Assembly (NCBI RefSeq): GCF_014651815.1
Contig: NZ_BMXP01000009.1
Span: 62,001-126,000 of the forward strand
Length of the DNA stretch: 64,000 nucleotides
Source: Alteromonas halophila
GTDB taxonomy: Bacteria; Pseudomonadota; Gammaproteobacteria; Enterobacterales; Alteromonadaceae
Reading direction: 5' to 3'
In this document: positions 27,166-36,963 of the stretch, in pieces
Numbering within the stretch: position 1 is the stretch's first letter
Layout of the letters: every line of letters starts with the position of its first letter
Position numbers and translations under genes: made by a program
Notes under the pieces: model-generated
What the model was told of the DNA's origin: nothing
The model's input: only the letters and a program-made list of their open reading frames with translations
The model's database searches: none

Positions 27166-27589
27166 GTCATGCTCACAAGGCTGAATGAAGTTAGTTATCC
27201 ATCAGTAAAATCGTTGTTCAGTAAACGTGGCGACACACGCTCTGTACTACACCGTGGCACAGAATCGAAAAATGCGTTATATCCACCACTGTAACAGCGT
27301 ACCGATAAAATTGTTGAAAATTATGTCTTCCCCCCCCCTTATGAAACGTCTGAAGACTTGCAGGCGCGACTCACTCAAAGACCACATAGGCTGAGACTCT
27401 TGCTTCCACTACGGTTTCCTTTTGAAGAGGCAGACACAACATCTGCAACCCCCCGTTTAAACCCGGTTTCTCTAATCTGGTGTGTTAACTAGGGAAGATG
27501 CCGTTTTGGCTCGCCTCTGAAGCTGACTATTTTTTGTGCTACGCTTTCTCAACAGCTTTGACGTGTCCCGCACTATCAGGAGAGCGCAG
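27166..27589. other. Divergent intergenic region with a 9-C homopolymer
   Basis: About 420 bp between the permease and the TIR gene. It contains a run of nine C at 27330-27338 and no supported gene. Promoters for both flanking genes must be here; none stands out. The frame of the TIR gene is open upstream to GTG 27536, but a ribosome site favours 27590. Confidence 0.4.
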
Positions 27590-29746
27590 TTGGCCGATAT
27601 CTTCATTTCCTACTCGCGCATTGATCAACCTTTCATAAAGCGACTTTCCCAGGCACTGGAAAGCCAGGGTTTTTCTGTGTGGTGGGATCGCGAATTATTA
27701 AGCGGAGATAACTTTGCCGATGATATCGAGCGGGAATTAATGGCCGCCAGAGCCGTGATCGTGGGCTGGTCTCAGTCCGGCTCAAAAAGTCGGTGGGTAA
27801 GAGATGAAGCGTCAGTGGCGGCCGATGCGGGCACACTGATTGCCATTTCCACTGATGGCTCCAATCCGCCCATTGGTTTCAGGCAGTTTCATTGTGTCGA
27901 CTTTTCAAACTGGCAGGGACAGACAGACGATCCGGCTTTCGTCGATGTTACCCGTGCCATCAAGGCCAGACTTGCGCCCCTCCCGCCGGTTCACACCAAC
28001 ATGCCTGCGTCCGCGCAACCAACTGTGACAACCAGACACCGTCGCTCAACCGATAGCGCACTGACAAGCTATCCAGTCCCATCACTGGCAAAAGTGATTG
28101 CCGTATTACCGTTTACGAATCGTAGCCCTGAGCCTGACGATGCTTTTTTCGCTGACGGGGTGCATGGCGAACTGCTTACCCAAATCTCCAGGCTAACCGC
28201 TGTTCAGGCCATTTCGCGTACGTCGGTAATGGGCTACCGGGACAGCACTAAAAGCATTCCCGATATCGCCAGAGAACTCGGCGCCGTGGCGATTCTTGAA
28301 GGTGCGGTACAACGCGCGGGTCACCGTGTTCGCATCAACGTGCAACTAATCGATGGCAAAACCGATACCAATGTTTGGGCTGATACCTACGATCGGCAAC
28401 TCTCGCCTGAAAATATATTCGACATTCAAAGTGATATCACCCGGGAGATCGCCGATGCTATGCAGGCCGCGCTGTCGCCGGAAGATGAGTTGCTGCTGAG
28501 CGCCGACGCACCAACTAATAATCTGACAGCATACGATGCCTTTTTACGGGGCAAGCAAAAGATGCGCTCGGAAGCCTCTGGAGAAGACGATTTCCATCAG
28601 GCAATCGAGGAGTTCGACCAGGCAATTGCGGTGGATCCGCATTTTGCAGAACCTCACGCCAACAAGGCCCGCGCTTACTTAACGCTGTACTGGTTTTTTG
28701 GCTGGGACAGGCGCTGGCTACCCATGGCAAAGCGTTCGGTTGAGCGGGCGGCTATGCTCGCTCCCAACGCAATTGAAACACTTCTCGCGCAGGCCTATTA
28801 CTGCTACTGGGGCGAGTTAAATTTGGAGCGGGCGGAGCAGGTTCTCAATCGGGTGCTGACGACTGCCCCGCAAAACACCGAGGCCTGGGCATGCAAGAGT
28901 TATGTTATTCGTCGCTCCGGGCGCTTTGCCGAATCGATATTTGCCCTGAAAAAAGCCATGCGTTTAGATCCCATGCTTGTCGATTTGCCAATGGAGCTCT
29001 CTAACACTCTGGGGGCCATTGGTCACACCGTGCAGGCGCTGGACATGGTAGATCGGGTGCAAAAACTGGCGCCCAACGCTAACTTTACCGCCATTGTCAC
29101 GGCCGATGTGTTTCACTTAACCGGCCAGGCGCAGCGTGCCTGGGAGGCGGCCAGCAGTAAGGTAGACCGCGAAGATTTTATTTATTATTACCGCCGGTCA
29201 TTTCACGCACTGAACACGGCTGACCCGCAGCTTATCGCGTCATCGTTTACCACCTGGCCAGTGCAGTTCCGGAGTACGCCTATGTTTCCTGAAACCTACA
29301 GTTTGTATCGGGCGATGGCGTACAAAGTACTTGGTCAGCAGCGCGAACTGGAGACTATCCTACCCAAAATTCAGCAGCGCCTTGCCACACTGGATGAGCC
29401 CTACCCTGGCGGCTGGCTTCCCGAAGCAGCCTACTACCCCGTTACGCTGCCGGGATTAATGGGCAACCTGGAAGACGTGCGTGCCGCGGTGGAGACCTAT
29501 CATGCGCATGCAAAGCAGGATCAGTTTGCTACGCTATACCACTACCACAGCATCAGTACAGCGTTCCTGTTTTGTAATGACACAGACAGTGCACTGACCT
29601 ACCTGGAAAAACTAACCACCATCTTTGGCCCGGCCAGTTTTCTGGCGATCGCTATCATGCCGCAATACCGTGCTTTAGAATCCTGCTCCCGCTACATGTC
29701 GATGCAGACTGCATGTCAGCAGTGGCAGGCTGCATCGGCGCTCTGA
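27590..29746 (+). CDS. TIR-TolB-like-TPR multidomain signalling protein
   Basis: 718 residues from TTG 27590, chosen because AGGAG lies 9 bp upstream and the protein then begins (M)ADIFISYSR, the usual start of bacterial TIR proteins; GTG 27536 is the alternative. Domains: TIR (1-135; FISYSRIDQPFIKRL, VWWDRELLSGDNFADDIE, GWSQSGSKSRWVRDEA), linker, a TolB N-domain-like unit (about 165-310; VIAVLPFTNRSPEPDDAFFADGVHGEL and ILEGAVQRAGHRVRINVQLID) as in class III cyclase-linked proteins, then TPR-like helices (about 330-700). No cyclase domain or transmembrane helix is present. By eye, the position of the SARM1-type NADase Glu is not clearly a Glu, so a scaffolding TIR is as likely as an NADase. 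Confidence 0.82.
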   Translation: MADIFISYSRIDQPFIKRLSQALESQGFSVWWDRELLSGDNFADDIERELMAARAVIVGWSQSGSKSRWVRDEASVAADAGTLIAISTDGSNPPIGFRQFHCVDFSNWQGQTDDPAFVDVTRAIKARLAPLPPVHTNMPASAQPTVTTRHRRSTDSALTSYPVPSLAKVIAVLPFTNRSPEPDDAFFADGVHGELLTQISRLTAVQAISRTSVMGYRDSTKSIPDIARELGAVAILEGAVQRAGHRVRINVQLIDGKTDTNVWADTYDRQLSPENIFDIQSDITREIADAMQAALSPEDELLLSADAPTNNLTAYDAFLRGKQKMRSEASGEDDFHQAIEEFDQAIAVDPHFAEPHANKARAYLTLYWFFGWDRRWLPMAKRSVERAAMLAPNAIETLLAQAYYCYWGELNLERAEQVLNRVLTTAPQNTEAWACKSYVIRRSGRFAESIFALKKAMRLDPMLVDLPMELSNTLGAIGHTVQALDMVDRVQKLAPNANFTAIVTADVFHLTGQAQRAWEAASSKVDREDFIYYYRRSFHALNTADPQLIASSFTTWPVQFRSTPMFPETYSLYRAMAYKVLGQQRELETILPKIQQRLATLDEPYPGGWLPEAAYYPVTLPGLMGNLEDVRAAVETYHAHAKQDQFATLYHYHSISTAFLFCNDTDSALTYLEKLTTIFGPASFLAIAIMPQYRALESCSRYMSMQTACQQWQAASAL

Positions 29747-29815
29747 GGAGGCGGTTGATTCAACACGTCAAATGCACTAGGTTACGGCGCACCTGACAAA
29801 CAAGAGAGTAGTGAC

Positions 29816-30682
29816 GTGATTAAACTGGTGGCCGTGACCCTGCTATGGGCGTTTTCGTTCTCACTGATTGGTGAATATCTGGCAGGGAATGTCGACAGTT
29901 ATTTCGCCGTACTCACCCGCGTTTTGCTTGCTGCGCTGGTATTTCTTCCGCTACTGAAGTTCTCCGTGCTAACCGGTCCACAAAAACTCATTCTTGCCGC
30001 TCTTGGCGCAATACAGTTAGGTGTGATGTATATCTTTTTCTATCATTCATTTTTGTACTTGTCTGTCTCCGAAGTGCTGCTATTCACCATCATCACACCG
30101 CTGTATGTTGCTATTTTAAATGACGCCCTGTTCCGGCGGTTCACGCCTTTTCATATCGTCTGTGCCTGTCTTGCGATGGCGGGGGCAGCCGTGATCCGTT
30201 TTCAGGGCGTAAGCCCGGATTTTTGGGAGGGTTTTTTTATTGTTCAGGGTGCTAATTTCTGTTTTGCACTGGGCCAGGTAGGCTATCGAAAGCTGATAGC
30301 ATCAATGCAATTGTCAGTCTCGCACCATCAGGTGTTTGGCTGGTTTTACCTTGGCGCCCTGGCGGTAGCCTTGCCCGCCTTTTTCCTGTTCGGTGACAGC
30401 GGTCAGCTTCCTGCTACATCCCTGCAATGGGGAGTACTTGTATGGCTGGGTGTCGTCGCTTCCGGACTGGGGTATTATTTTTGGAACCAGGGCGCATTGC
30501 AAGTCACGGCGGGCACACTCGCCATTATGAACAATGCGCTTATCCCTGCCGGCCTGCTGGTGAACCTCGTGCTCTGGCAAAAAGACACCGATTTTGGCCG
30601 GCTGGCATTGGGGGGCGGGATTATCGCAGGCGCGTTATGGTTATCTCACAGACGCAGTAAACAAGCGCAACGGACAATATGA
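29816..30682 (+). CDS. EamA/DMT-superfamily transporter
   Basis: 288 residues, ten predicted helices in two EamA repeats (about 3-130 and 142-275). The first repeat opens VTLLWAFSFSLIGEYL and the second starts FCFALGQVGYRKLI. The start codon is GTG 29816 with AGAGAG upstream. Carboxylate/amine or amino-acid export from the cytosol is typical of the family; nothing here identifies the substrate. It is 69 bp after the TIR gene on the same strand, and the two could share a transcript, though no functional link is known. Confidence 0.85.
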   Translation: MIKLVAVTLLWAFSFSLIGEYLAGNVDSYFAVLTRVLLAALVFLPLLKFSVLTGPQKLILAALGAIQLGVMYIFFYHSFLYLSVSEVLLFTIITPLYVAILNDALFRRFTPFHIVCACLAMAGAAVIRFQGVSPDFWEGFFIVQGANFCFALGQVGYRKLIASMQLSVSHHQVFGWFYLGALAVALPAFFLFGDSGQLPATSLQWGVLVWLGVVASGLGYYFWNQGALQVTAGTLAIMNNALIPAGLLVNLVLWQKDTDFGRLALGGGIIAGALWLSHRRSKQAQRTI

Positions 30683-30729
30683 ACATTTATGGCACCGGTG
30701 GTGAATGGCCAGCAGCCTGAGCCCATGAC

Positions 30730-31203
30730 TCAGACTGGATAATAATGACTGGTCATTTTGTAGTCTTTTCTGGGCCCGTCTACCTTCCATATGGATTGCC
30801 ATACTGGCCACGTGTCAAAGGTATAATTTACCCTGTAGTGATCATCGCCACAATGATGATGGGCGACTGGCTGGTGTCGTGAAAAGCTGTGAAAAAAACG
30901 GTTGTCATCGAAAAAGACGTCAATCTTGCTATCTGCTCCACGTCGCCAGAGATAGGACCGCTCTGCATCCATTTTTGTGCCATTAGGCGCGGTCACCAAC
31001 CCGGTTTCTTTGTAAATTAACAGTCCCTCGCGCCAGCAAAAGGCCGCGTCTCCTGCGAACTCAAAGACGTCGCCATTGTGCTGCACAATTTTACGCATAA
31101 GGCGCCATTTGCCCGCAAAGTCAGCAAGCTCAGGTTTCACTTTGTTTGACGATTCGCCTGCGGCGCTGGTCATCTGGTTGAGATTGCTGGAGGTATTCAC
31201 CAT
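30730..31203 (-). CDS. DUF6314 family protein
   Basis: 157 residues from ATG 31203; TTG 31221 is an alternative and neither has a strong ribosome site. It reads FAGKWRLMRKIVQHNGDVFEFAGDAAFCWREGLLIYKETG, then YLWRRGADSKIDVFFDDNRFFHSF and HHHCGDDHYRVNYTF, the lipocalin-like strand pattern of DUF6314. No signal peptide. The function of the family is not known; the FDDNRFFHSF/HCGDDHY blocks are its most conserved parts. Convergent with the DMT gene. Confidence 0.75.
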   Translation of the reverse strand: MVNTSSNLNQMTSAAGESSNKVKPELADFAGKWRLMRKIVQHNGDVFEFAGDAAFCWREGLLIYKETGLVTAPNGTKMDAERSYLWRRGADSKIDVFFDDNRFFHSFSRHQPVAHHHCGDDHYRVNYTFDTWPVWQSIWKVDGPRKDYKMTSHYYPV

Positions 31204-31438
31204 GATTTTATTAACCGTCAAAGGGTGTGGACTATAAAAGTATGCCCTTTACGACGCAAGCTTCAACTGTGGCGCTGGCTGCTATCACTATTCTCTGAAC
31301 TCATCAGCAGATTATTTTCTGACTTACCCGCACGCGTAGCCGGGCGCATTTTCAGCCAGTTGTTCTATACTTCTGAAACGATCCCTGCGCAGTATCAGGC
31401 ACTGTATCGTTTACTTACAAGACGAGCGGGAGGTTGTT

Positions 31439-31945
31439 ATGTCACGACATTACTACATCAGTGATGACCTTAATGATTTGGAAGCCCTCGAAAAAGAACT
31501 GGAACAACAGGGCATGGCCAGAAGTCAGATCCACGTATTAAGCGACAATGATACCGAGGTCGAACAGCATCATTTGCATGCTATCACACCTTTTTTAAAA
31601 CAGGACGTCGTGCACTCATCGGAATTAGGCGCGTTTATTGGCGTTGTGATTGCTGGTGTACTGCTGGGGGCTGTATATGTACTGGACCTGCATAGCACAG
31701 CCGTTGGCTGGTTGCCTTTTGTCTTTGGTTCACTTGTCATTCTGGGCTTTTGCGTCTGGGAAGGCGGTCTGATTGGGCTACAGGTGCCAAACCAGAAATT
31801 TAAACGGTTTCAGAAGCTACTTAAAAAAGGCAAGCACATATTCTTTGTCGATACGCGCGATGAGCAGGAAGCCAGCCTGGCAAGTATTGTAGCGCGGCAC
31901 CCCCGCTTGCGCGAAATTAGCAACGAGCAGGCGTCACCAGTCTGA
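31439..31945 (+). CDS. Small membrane protein with an N-terminal YISDDL domain
   Basis: 168 residues, ATG preceded by GGGAGG. The N-terminal soluble part (1-60: YYISDDLNDLEALEKELEQQGMARSQIHVLSDND) resembles the ferredoxin-like/general-stress-type domain found in marine gammaproteobacterial membrane proteins. Two transmembrane helices follow (about 64-83 and 92-118), then a basic C-terminus (KFKRFQKLLKKGKHIFFVDTRDEQEASL). Function unknown. It is preceded by a 230-bp region without a gene and followed by another membrane protein 200 bp on. Confidence 0.65.
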   Translation: MSRHYYISDDLNDLEALEKELEQQGMARSQIHVLSDNDTEVEQHHLHAITPFLKQDVVHSSELGAFIGVVIAGVLLGAVYVLDLHSTAVGWLPFVFGSLVILGFCVWEGGLIGLQVPNQKFKRFQKLLKKGKHIFFVDTRDEQEASLASIVARHPRLREISNEQASPV

Positions 31946-32162
31946 CCAGGCTATCAGTCTATGGTGCCTTGTCGTACTGACGCGGCACTGCTCACTGACT
32001 ATCGATATTGGTCACTGAAACGGCATGACTGTGTCTGAGACGAGTACGTCTTTGGGCTCAGACCGGTTTTACAACCCTCTTCCCCACTGTCCGCTTTCAT
32101 TGTATAAAATAAACAGTCTAATAAGGGCTGCCTGAAGCAGCATGGTAAAACCGGAGCAGGGA

Positions 32163-32678
32163 ATGCACTCTATATTGTGGGAAATAGTTGTTTATAGCTG
32201 CCTGATATTTATTGGCAGTGCGTTGCTGCACTACCTAGCTTTTCGGAAAGGGGTGTTGTCACAGTGGGACGAAGACACCGGGCAGCACGCGTTATCGTCT
32301 GAGCAGGAGGACGAATCAAACGATGAAGCGTCGCACCCACTGATCGAAAAGTGGCTGACCTTTGGCGGTGGCTACTATGGCATCACCGCGTTTGCGAAAC
32401 TTATCACTATTGAACTGTCACAGGCCCATGAACTCGCTACCCACTGGCCGGGCATCGACACCGTTTTACCTCACCCGGGCTTAAACGGTCTTATCAATAT
32501 GTTTGTCAATTTTTTCGTTGCACAGTATATCAATTTTGCAGAGGCAGTGTCGTGGCCCGCCTATTATGTCTCGCATTTCCCTATCTGGCAGTGCGCGCTC
32601 TTTGTCGTGATCACCTACCTTGTATTCAGAGGCGCACAGCATATGGCATGGCAGTACTTTCTCAAAAAACATCACTAG
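32163..32678 (+). CDS. Membrane protein of unknown function
   Basis: 171 residues from ATG 32163, which has GGAG six bases upstream; ATG 32142 is also possible. The N-terminal helix is LWEIVVYSCLIFIGSALLHYLAF. An acidic cytosolic-type stretch (DEDTGQHALSSEQEDESNDE) and a re-entrant or interfacial region (FGGGYYGITAFAKLITIELSQA) follow, with a C-terminal helix FPIWQCALFVVITYLVFRGA and tail HMAWQYFLKKHH. I do not recognise the family. It lies 45 bp upstream of the GGDEF gene. Confidence 0.6.
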   Translation: MHSILWEIVVYSCLIFIGSALLHYLAFRKGVLSQWDEDTGQHALSSEQEDESNDEASHPLIEKWLTFGGGYYGITAFAKLITIELSQAHELATHWPGIDTVLPHPGLNGLINMFVNFFVAQYINFAEAVSWPAYYVSHFPIWQCALFVVITYLVFRGAQHMAWQYFLKKHH

Positions 32679-32722
32679 CGAAGATATGCTATTGTTTACA
32701 AAGGTGCATATAGGGATGTGTT

Positions 32723-34192
32723 TTGAGCAATAATGAATGTGAGGAGCTGTTCAATCAGCTACCGGTCAGCCTGCTTTGTAAGCGCGTAGATCACGATGAT
32801 ATTTACGCCAATCCAGCCTGTCTGACCCTTTTTGGAGTCAGCGAAGAGTTCTCTGAGTTTTTCTCGAGTCTGTCTTTTTACGATATTGATTCCCGGGAAC
32901 GGCTGGCAGGCGACGAGCATCCGTTCGCTCAGTGCGCCAGTGATACTACACAAAGGCTTGTTGTCAGGATAAAGAGCAGAGCGAGAAGCCTGAACTGCTC
33001 GGTAAGCGGCCGACTCATCAAAGTGAACGGCGAGCGCTGGGTGACACTGCATATCACCAATATCCAGGATAATGACGTCACTATTTTTCAGTCAGACAAT
33101 TCGCCACTTGCAAACCATCTCGCATTCAGCCGGTTGTTATCGGCGATCTCCTCGCAACTGATTAATGTTAGCACTGACCATTTAGATAGCCTGATTGAGC
33201 GAAGCCTGGGAGCGTTTGGCGATTTTTGTGGCGTTGACCGGTGTTACCTTTTTCAGTTTTCAGACGATAAACGCAGCATGAGTAACACGCATGAGTGGGT
33301 CGCACCTGGCATTGCGCCCTATAAAGATGACTTGCAACACATGGATGTGTCCGATCTTCCTTACTTCGGAAAAATCATCAAGCATGAGCATGTATTTAAA
33401 ATAGATAATGTCGCGCACTTACCGGACGACGCTGCGCTGGAAAAGCAGGAGTTCGAACGTGAACGGATTCAGGCAGTGTTGTGTGTTGCAGTCCACATCA
33501 ATGATGACCTGTTTGGTTTTGTCGGCTGCGATATTATAGGCAGTCCCTATGCCTGGCGTGAGCACGATATTCGTTACCTGAGACTGATTGGCGAGATGCT
33601 CAGTAATTCGCTGGAGAACGTCGCCAACCGCTTATCACTGCAGACAATGAAAAGTCGGCTAGAAGAAGCCAATCAACAACTCGCGTACCTGGCTAACTCT
33701 GATGGACTAACTGGCATCGCCAACCGCCGGCAGTTTGATGAGCACCTTTCCGGGACTATTTCGCGGGGTATCAGAGCCAGTAAGCCAGTGAGTTTACTGC
33801 TTATTGATGTGGATTATTTTAAACGGTTTAATGACACGCTCGGCCACTTAGTCGGTGACAACGCGCTGAAAGAGGTTGCCCGGGCAATCGACGGATGTTG
33901 CAAACGATGTGATGATCTGGCCGCGCGATACGGCGGAGAGGAATTTGCCGTGATCCTTGCAGAAACCAGTGCAGCTCAGGCGCAGCAGGTTGCCGATGAA
34001 GTCATGCAAGCGGTCGCCAGCCTTGGAATAACCTTTGGAGACAGTGCAGACAATGTACCGCTAACCATAAGCATAGGCATCGCCACCGCGGTGTGTTGCC
34101 CGTCTCTGACGGTCAGTCAGCTTATCACGCAGGCGGACAAAGCCCTCTATCAGGCCAAAGCTGGAGGCCGTAATCAGGTAGCCTGTCTGTAG
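32723..34192 (+). CDS. PAS-GAF-GGDEF diguanylate cyclase
   Basis: 489 residues, start TTG 32723 with TAGGGATG upstream. A PAS-like domain (about 1-110) and a GAF domain (about 135-300; DRCYLFQFSDDKRSMSNTHEWVAPG, VPIHINDD-type core) precede the GGDEF domain (about 325-489). The catalytic loop is GGEEF (404-408), with DGLTGIANRRQFDEHL and substrate/metal residues LLIDVDYFKRFND. The inhibitory RxxD site is present (RCDD 395-398), so c-di-GMP product inhibition is expected. It makes c-di-GMP from two GTP in the cytosol. No transmembrane helix. Ligands of the PAS and GAF domains are unknown. Confidence 0.93.
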   Translation: MSNNECEELFNQLPVSLLCKRVDHDDIYANPACLTLFGVSEEFSEFFSSLSFYDIDSRERLAGDEHPFAQCASDTTQRLVVRIKSRARSLNCSVSGRLIKVNGERWVTLHITNIQDNDVTIFQSDNSPLANHLAFSRLLSAISSQLINVSTDHLDSLIERSLGAFGDFCGVDRCYLFQFSDDKRSMSNTHEWVAPGIAPYKDDLQHMDVSDLPYFGKIIKHEHVFKIDNVAHLPDDAALEKQEFERERIQAVLCVAVHINDDLFGFVGCDIIGSPYAWREHDIRYLRLIGEMLSNSLENVANRLSLQTMKSRLEEANQQLAYLANSDGLTGIANRRQFDEHLSGTISRGIRASKPVSLLLIDVDYFKRFNDTLGHLVGDNALKEVARAIDGCCKRCDDLAARYGGEEFAVILAETSAAQAQQVADEVMQAVASLGITFGDSADNVPLTISIGIATAVCCPSLTVSQLITQADKALYQAKAGGRNQVACL

Positions 34193-34201
34193 TTACGTCC
34201 T

Positions 34202-34480
34202 TCACTGGTGTGCATAAATATCATCACACACTGCCTGTAGCTGTTGTGTAAATGCCGCATTGGGCCTCATCGTATCGTTCAGTATTGTCATGCCCTTCTG
34301 GCAATCCTGACGCGCACTGGAAAACTTATCTGCTGAACCAAGGTATAAAGGGAGAGCCCAGTGAATCTACAAATGAGTTTTAGCTTGACCAGACGACCAT
34401 CGGCCTGCTTTCGCAGATCAGCGGCGATGGGCTCAGCAAGTGTATAGTAAGCAGCTTTCAACCGTGAGGTAGTGCTTTAG
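34202..34480 (-). pseudogene. Possible frameshifted gene remnant
   Basis: On the minus strand 34202-34366 encodes WALPLYLGSADKFSSARQDC, then QKGMTILNDTMRPNAAFTQQ and a short tail ending AHQ-stop, preceded by an in-frame TAG at 34367. Just upstream in the other frame (about 34390-34470) reads LKAAYYTLAEPIAADLRKQA, DGRLVKLK. Both look protein-like and would join with one frameshift. I cannot name the family. The rest of the 34193-34776 gap shows nothing else I can support. Confidence 0.3.
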
Positions 34481-34776
34481 TATGGTTCAGTCCACATTCT
34501 CAATGTGAAATTAGTAAGCCGCTGTCTGACACAGTTCACTGACCTGCCTTTGCTTCGCGGACACTACGGATTGGGAAAAAACTACAGAGTCAGTCGGCCA
34601 AATCCACACACTTTTTGTACATGGCGCCGAGCGTGAATAGGCATCTGATAAAAACATAAATAAATTCCGTGAGTTAACAAACATGGACGTAAAGTCATCC
34701 ATGGAGCGTTTTTTGCAGTAGTAAACGATAGTAATCAATATTTGTAATTGTGGCGCGTTGAATGTCAGGAGACACT

Positions 34777-36963
34777 ATGTCTGAAACAGCATCGATTTTT
34801 CAGCAGGGAGAGAATTGCTGGGTAAGTAGTAAAGCCAGCTATGCCGCCCCACTCATTGACTGTGCAAACTACTATAAAGCGCTTCACTCTTCTCTGGTTA
34901 AGGCCAAGCATTCGATTTTTATTGTGGGCTGGGATATAGACAGCCGTATTCGCCTGCTTCATGGGGAAGACGAAGAGCAATCAGAAGCGCCCTCCGTAAT
35001 CAGTGAGTTGTTGGCGTGGAAAGCAGAACAAAACCCCGATCTTAAGGTGTATTTATTGCGCTGGGACTCATCACTTGCGTTCTTTTCACTGCGGGAAATG
35101 TGGGCCAAGGAAGTGTGGGATGAAAAAACTCCAGACAACGTAGAAACCATTCTTGATGACACCATTCCCGTTGGCGGCAGTCAGCATCAGAAAGTGATCA
35201 TCGTTGATGACGAAGTGGTGTTCTCTGGCGGTATGGATATTTCAGTGAATCGCTGGGATACGCGTGATCACCCGGTTGTCTCTGAAGAGCGAAATGGCCC
35301 TAATGGCGAGTATGGCCCACTGCATGATGTACATGCGGTGTATGCAGGCCCGGTTGTAAAAGAGTTTGGCAATCTGGTGCGCTGGCGCTGGCTGCGTGCA
35401 TCTGAATCCAACCCCATCGATATTCGCGAAGACGCCAAGATTGCACTTGATGACGGGCTTCCTGATGCCTGGCCTGACGACTACCCGCCCTGGTTTGAAA
35501 ACGTTGATTGTGCACTGGCGCGAACCATTCCGATGATGGATGACGTTGAGCCTGTTCAGGAAGTCAGGCATATGCTGCTGGATCTCATTGCTCAGGCAGA
35601 ACGACTGATTTACATTGAAAACCAGTTCACCAGTCGTCTGGAGATTGCCGAAGCACTGAATCGCCAGCTCAAAGCCTGTCCGGACCTTAACGTGATTATT
35701 GTCAGCTCTTACGAACCGAAAGGCCGGTTTGAGTGCGAGGCATTCTGGGCAAGCCGCATCGAATTTAAGAACGCGCTGTTTGAGGGCATCGATCCCGACC
35801 GCGTTATCATGACGTACTCGTCCATCATCGATGAAAATGGCCGCACGGCTTACAAGCGCTTCCATTCAAAAGTCATGACCATTGATGAAAAATACCTGGT
35901 GATTGGCTCATCTAATCTCAGCAACCGCTCAATGGCCCTCGATACCGAAGTTGATACCATCTACTACGGCAACTCCGAGCACAATCGCAGCCAAATCGCG
36001 CGCGTTCGCGATGACTTGCTTGCAGAACACAGCGGTAGGGAGGTAGACGAAACGGCGAAACTCACGGTAACGGAGAAGCCCGCACGCGCCATTATGGAAG
36101 GCCAGTTGGCGCACCGTTACATGCTGACGCAGGTCAATGACGAAGTCTTTACCGATCCGTCATCTGACAATGTGTTTCGCTCACTTTCCGATCCGGAGGA
36201 ACCGCTTGTGGCAGTCCCAACGCTTGAGGGCACATCCGTGCCGGTGAAAAATCCACGCAGACGCACCATTATGGTTGGTCTTGGCGTGTTTGTCATTGCG
36301 CTGCTCGGTGGCCTGATGTTTTGGGCGAGTCAGTCCATTTCATGGTTAAGCGCTGACAGTATCGACGCATTTTTAAAAGAGAGCCGCGGAACGTACTTTG
36401 CCTTACCGACAGTGCTGCTGGTGTATTTTGTCGCAGGTATTTTGTTCTTCCCGGTTACCGTCTTATCTATTGCCGTCGCTGCCGTGTTCGGCCCTGTATG
36501 GGGCCCCATTTACGGCATTATGGGGGCGTTGCTCAGTTCCGCGACGTTGTTTGGCATTGGTAAGCTACTCGGCAATGCCGGTCTGAAAAAAGTGGGCGGA
36601 CCGAAAGTTGAGGCCGTTGACCAGAAGCTTAAACGCAGTGGTATTGTTGGCGTGGCAGCCATTCGAATGCTGCCCATTGCCCCGTTTAGTCTGGTCAACT
36701 TAGTCGCAGGTATTTCGTCTATAGGTATCTTTCAGTTTCTGATGGGTACGTTTCTCGGCATGTTTCCGCCGATGATCGCCAAAGGGCTGGTGGGCGACTC
36801 AATAACCAAAATCTTTCAGAATCCCTCACCTGAAACCATCTCCTATCTGGTGGGTGGTATTGTATTGTGGGGGCTTATGATTTGGGGCTCACAGAAATTT
36901 GCTTACTGGTATCAGGAGCGTAAAGAAAAAGGCAGGGCTGAGTCCGAAGAATGTGCCGCATAG
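34777..36963 (+). CDS. Phospholipase D-VTT (DedA-like) fusion, cardiolipin-synthase-like
   Basis: 728 residues from ATG 34777 (AGGAG at 34767-34771). Two PLD catalytic motifs are intact: His137-Gln-Lys139...Asp144 and His363-Ser-Lys365...Asp370 followed by GSSN, forming the two-His phosphatidyl-transfer centre. After residue 490 come a transmembrane anchor and a VTT/SNARE-associated domain (about 530-690; FPVTVLSIAVAAVFGPVWGPIYGIMGALL, AAIRMLPIAPFSLVNLVAG). This architecture suggests a phospholipase or cardiolipin synthase tied to a membrane scramblase-like domain. It overlaps the next gene, an EEP nuclease, by 13 bp, the same partnership as E. coli ybhO(clsB)-ybhP. Confidence 0.88.
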   Translation: MSETASIFQQGENCWVSSKASYAAPLIDCANYYKALHSSLVKAKHSIFIVGWDIDSRIRLLHGEDEEQSEAPSVISELLAWKAEQNPDLKVYLLRWDSSLAFFSLREMWAKEVWDEKTPDNVETILDDTIPVGGSQHQKVIIVDDEVVFSGGMDISVNRWDTRDHPVVSEERNGPNGEYGPLHDVHAVYAGPVVKEFGNLVRWRWLRASESNPIDIREDAKIALDDGLPDAWPDDYPPWFENVDCALARTIPMMDDVEPVQEVRHMLLDLIAQAERLIYIENQFTSRLEIAEALNRQLKACPDLNVIIVSSYEPKGRFECEAFWASRIEFKNALFEGIDPDRVIMTYSSIIDENGRTAYKRFHSKVMTIDEKYLVIGSSNLSNRSMALDTEVDTIYYGNSEHNRSQIARVRDDLLAEHSGREVDETAKLTVTEKPARAIMEGQLAHRYMLTQVNDEVFTDPSSDNVFRSLSDPEEPLVAVPTLEGTSVPVKNPRRRTIMVGLGVFVIALLGGLMFWASQSISWLSADSIDAFLKESRGTYFALPTVLLVYFVAGILFFPVTVLSIAVAAVFGPVWGPIYGIMGALLSSATLFGIGKLLGNAGLKKVGGPKVEAVDQKLKRSGIVGVAAIRMLPIAPFSLVNLVAGISSIGIFQFLMGTFLGMFPPMIAKGLVGDSITKIFQNPSPETISYLVGGIVLWGLMIWGSQKFAYWYQERKEKGRAESEECAA

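Noticed and set aside
31225..31464. 79-codon plus-strand ORF overlapping the start of the YISDDL membrane protein
   Set aside because: Overlaps a gene with a clear ribosome site; Arg/Leu-rich shadow-like composition and no Shine-Dalgarno.
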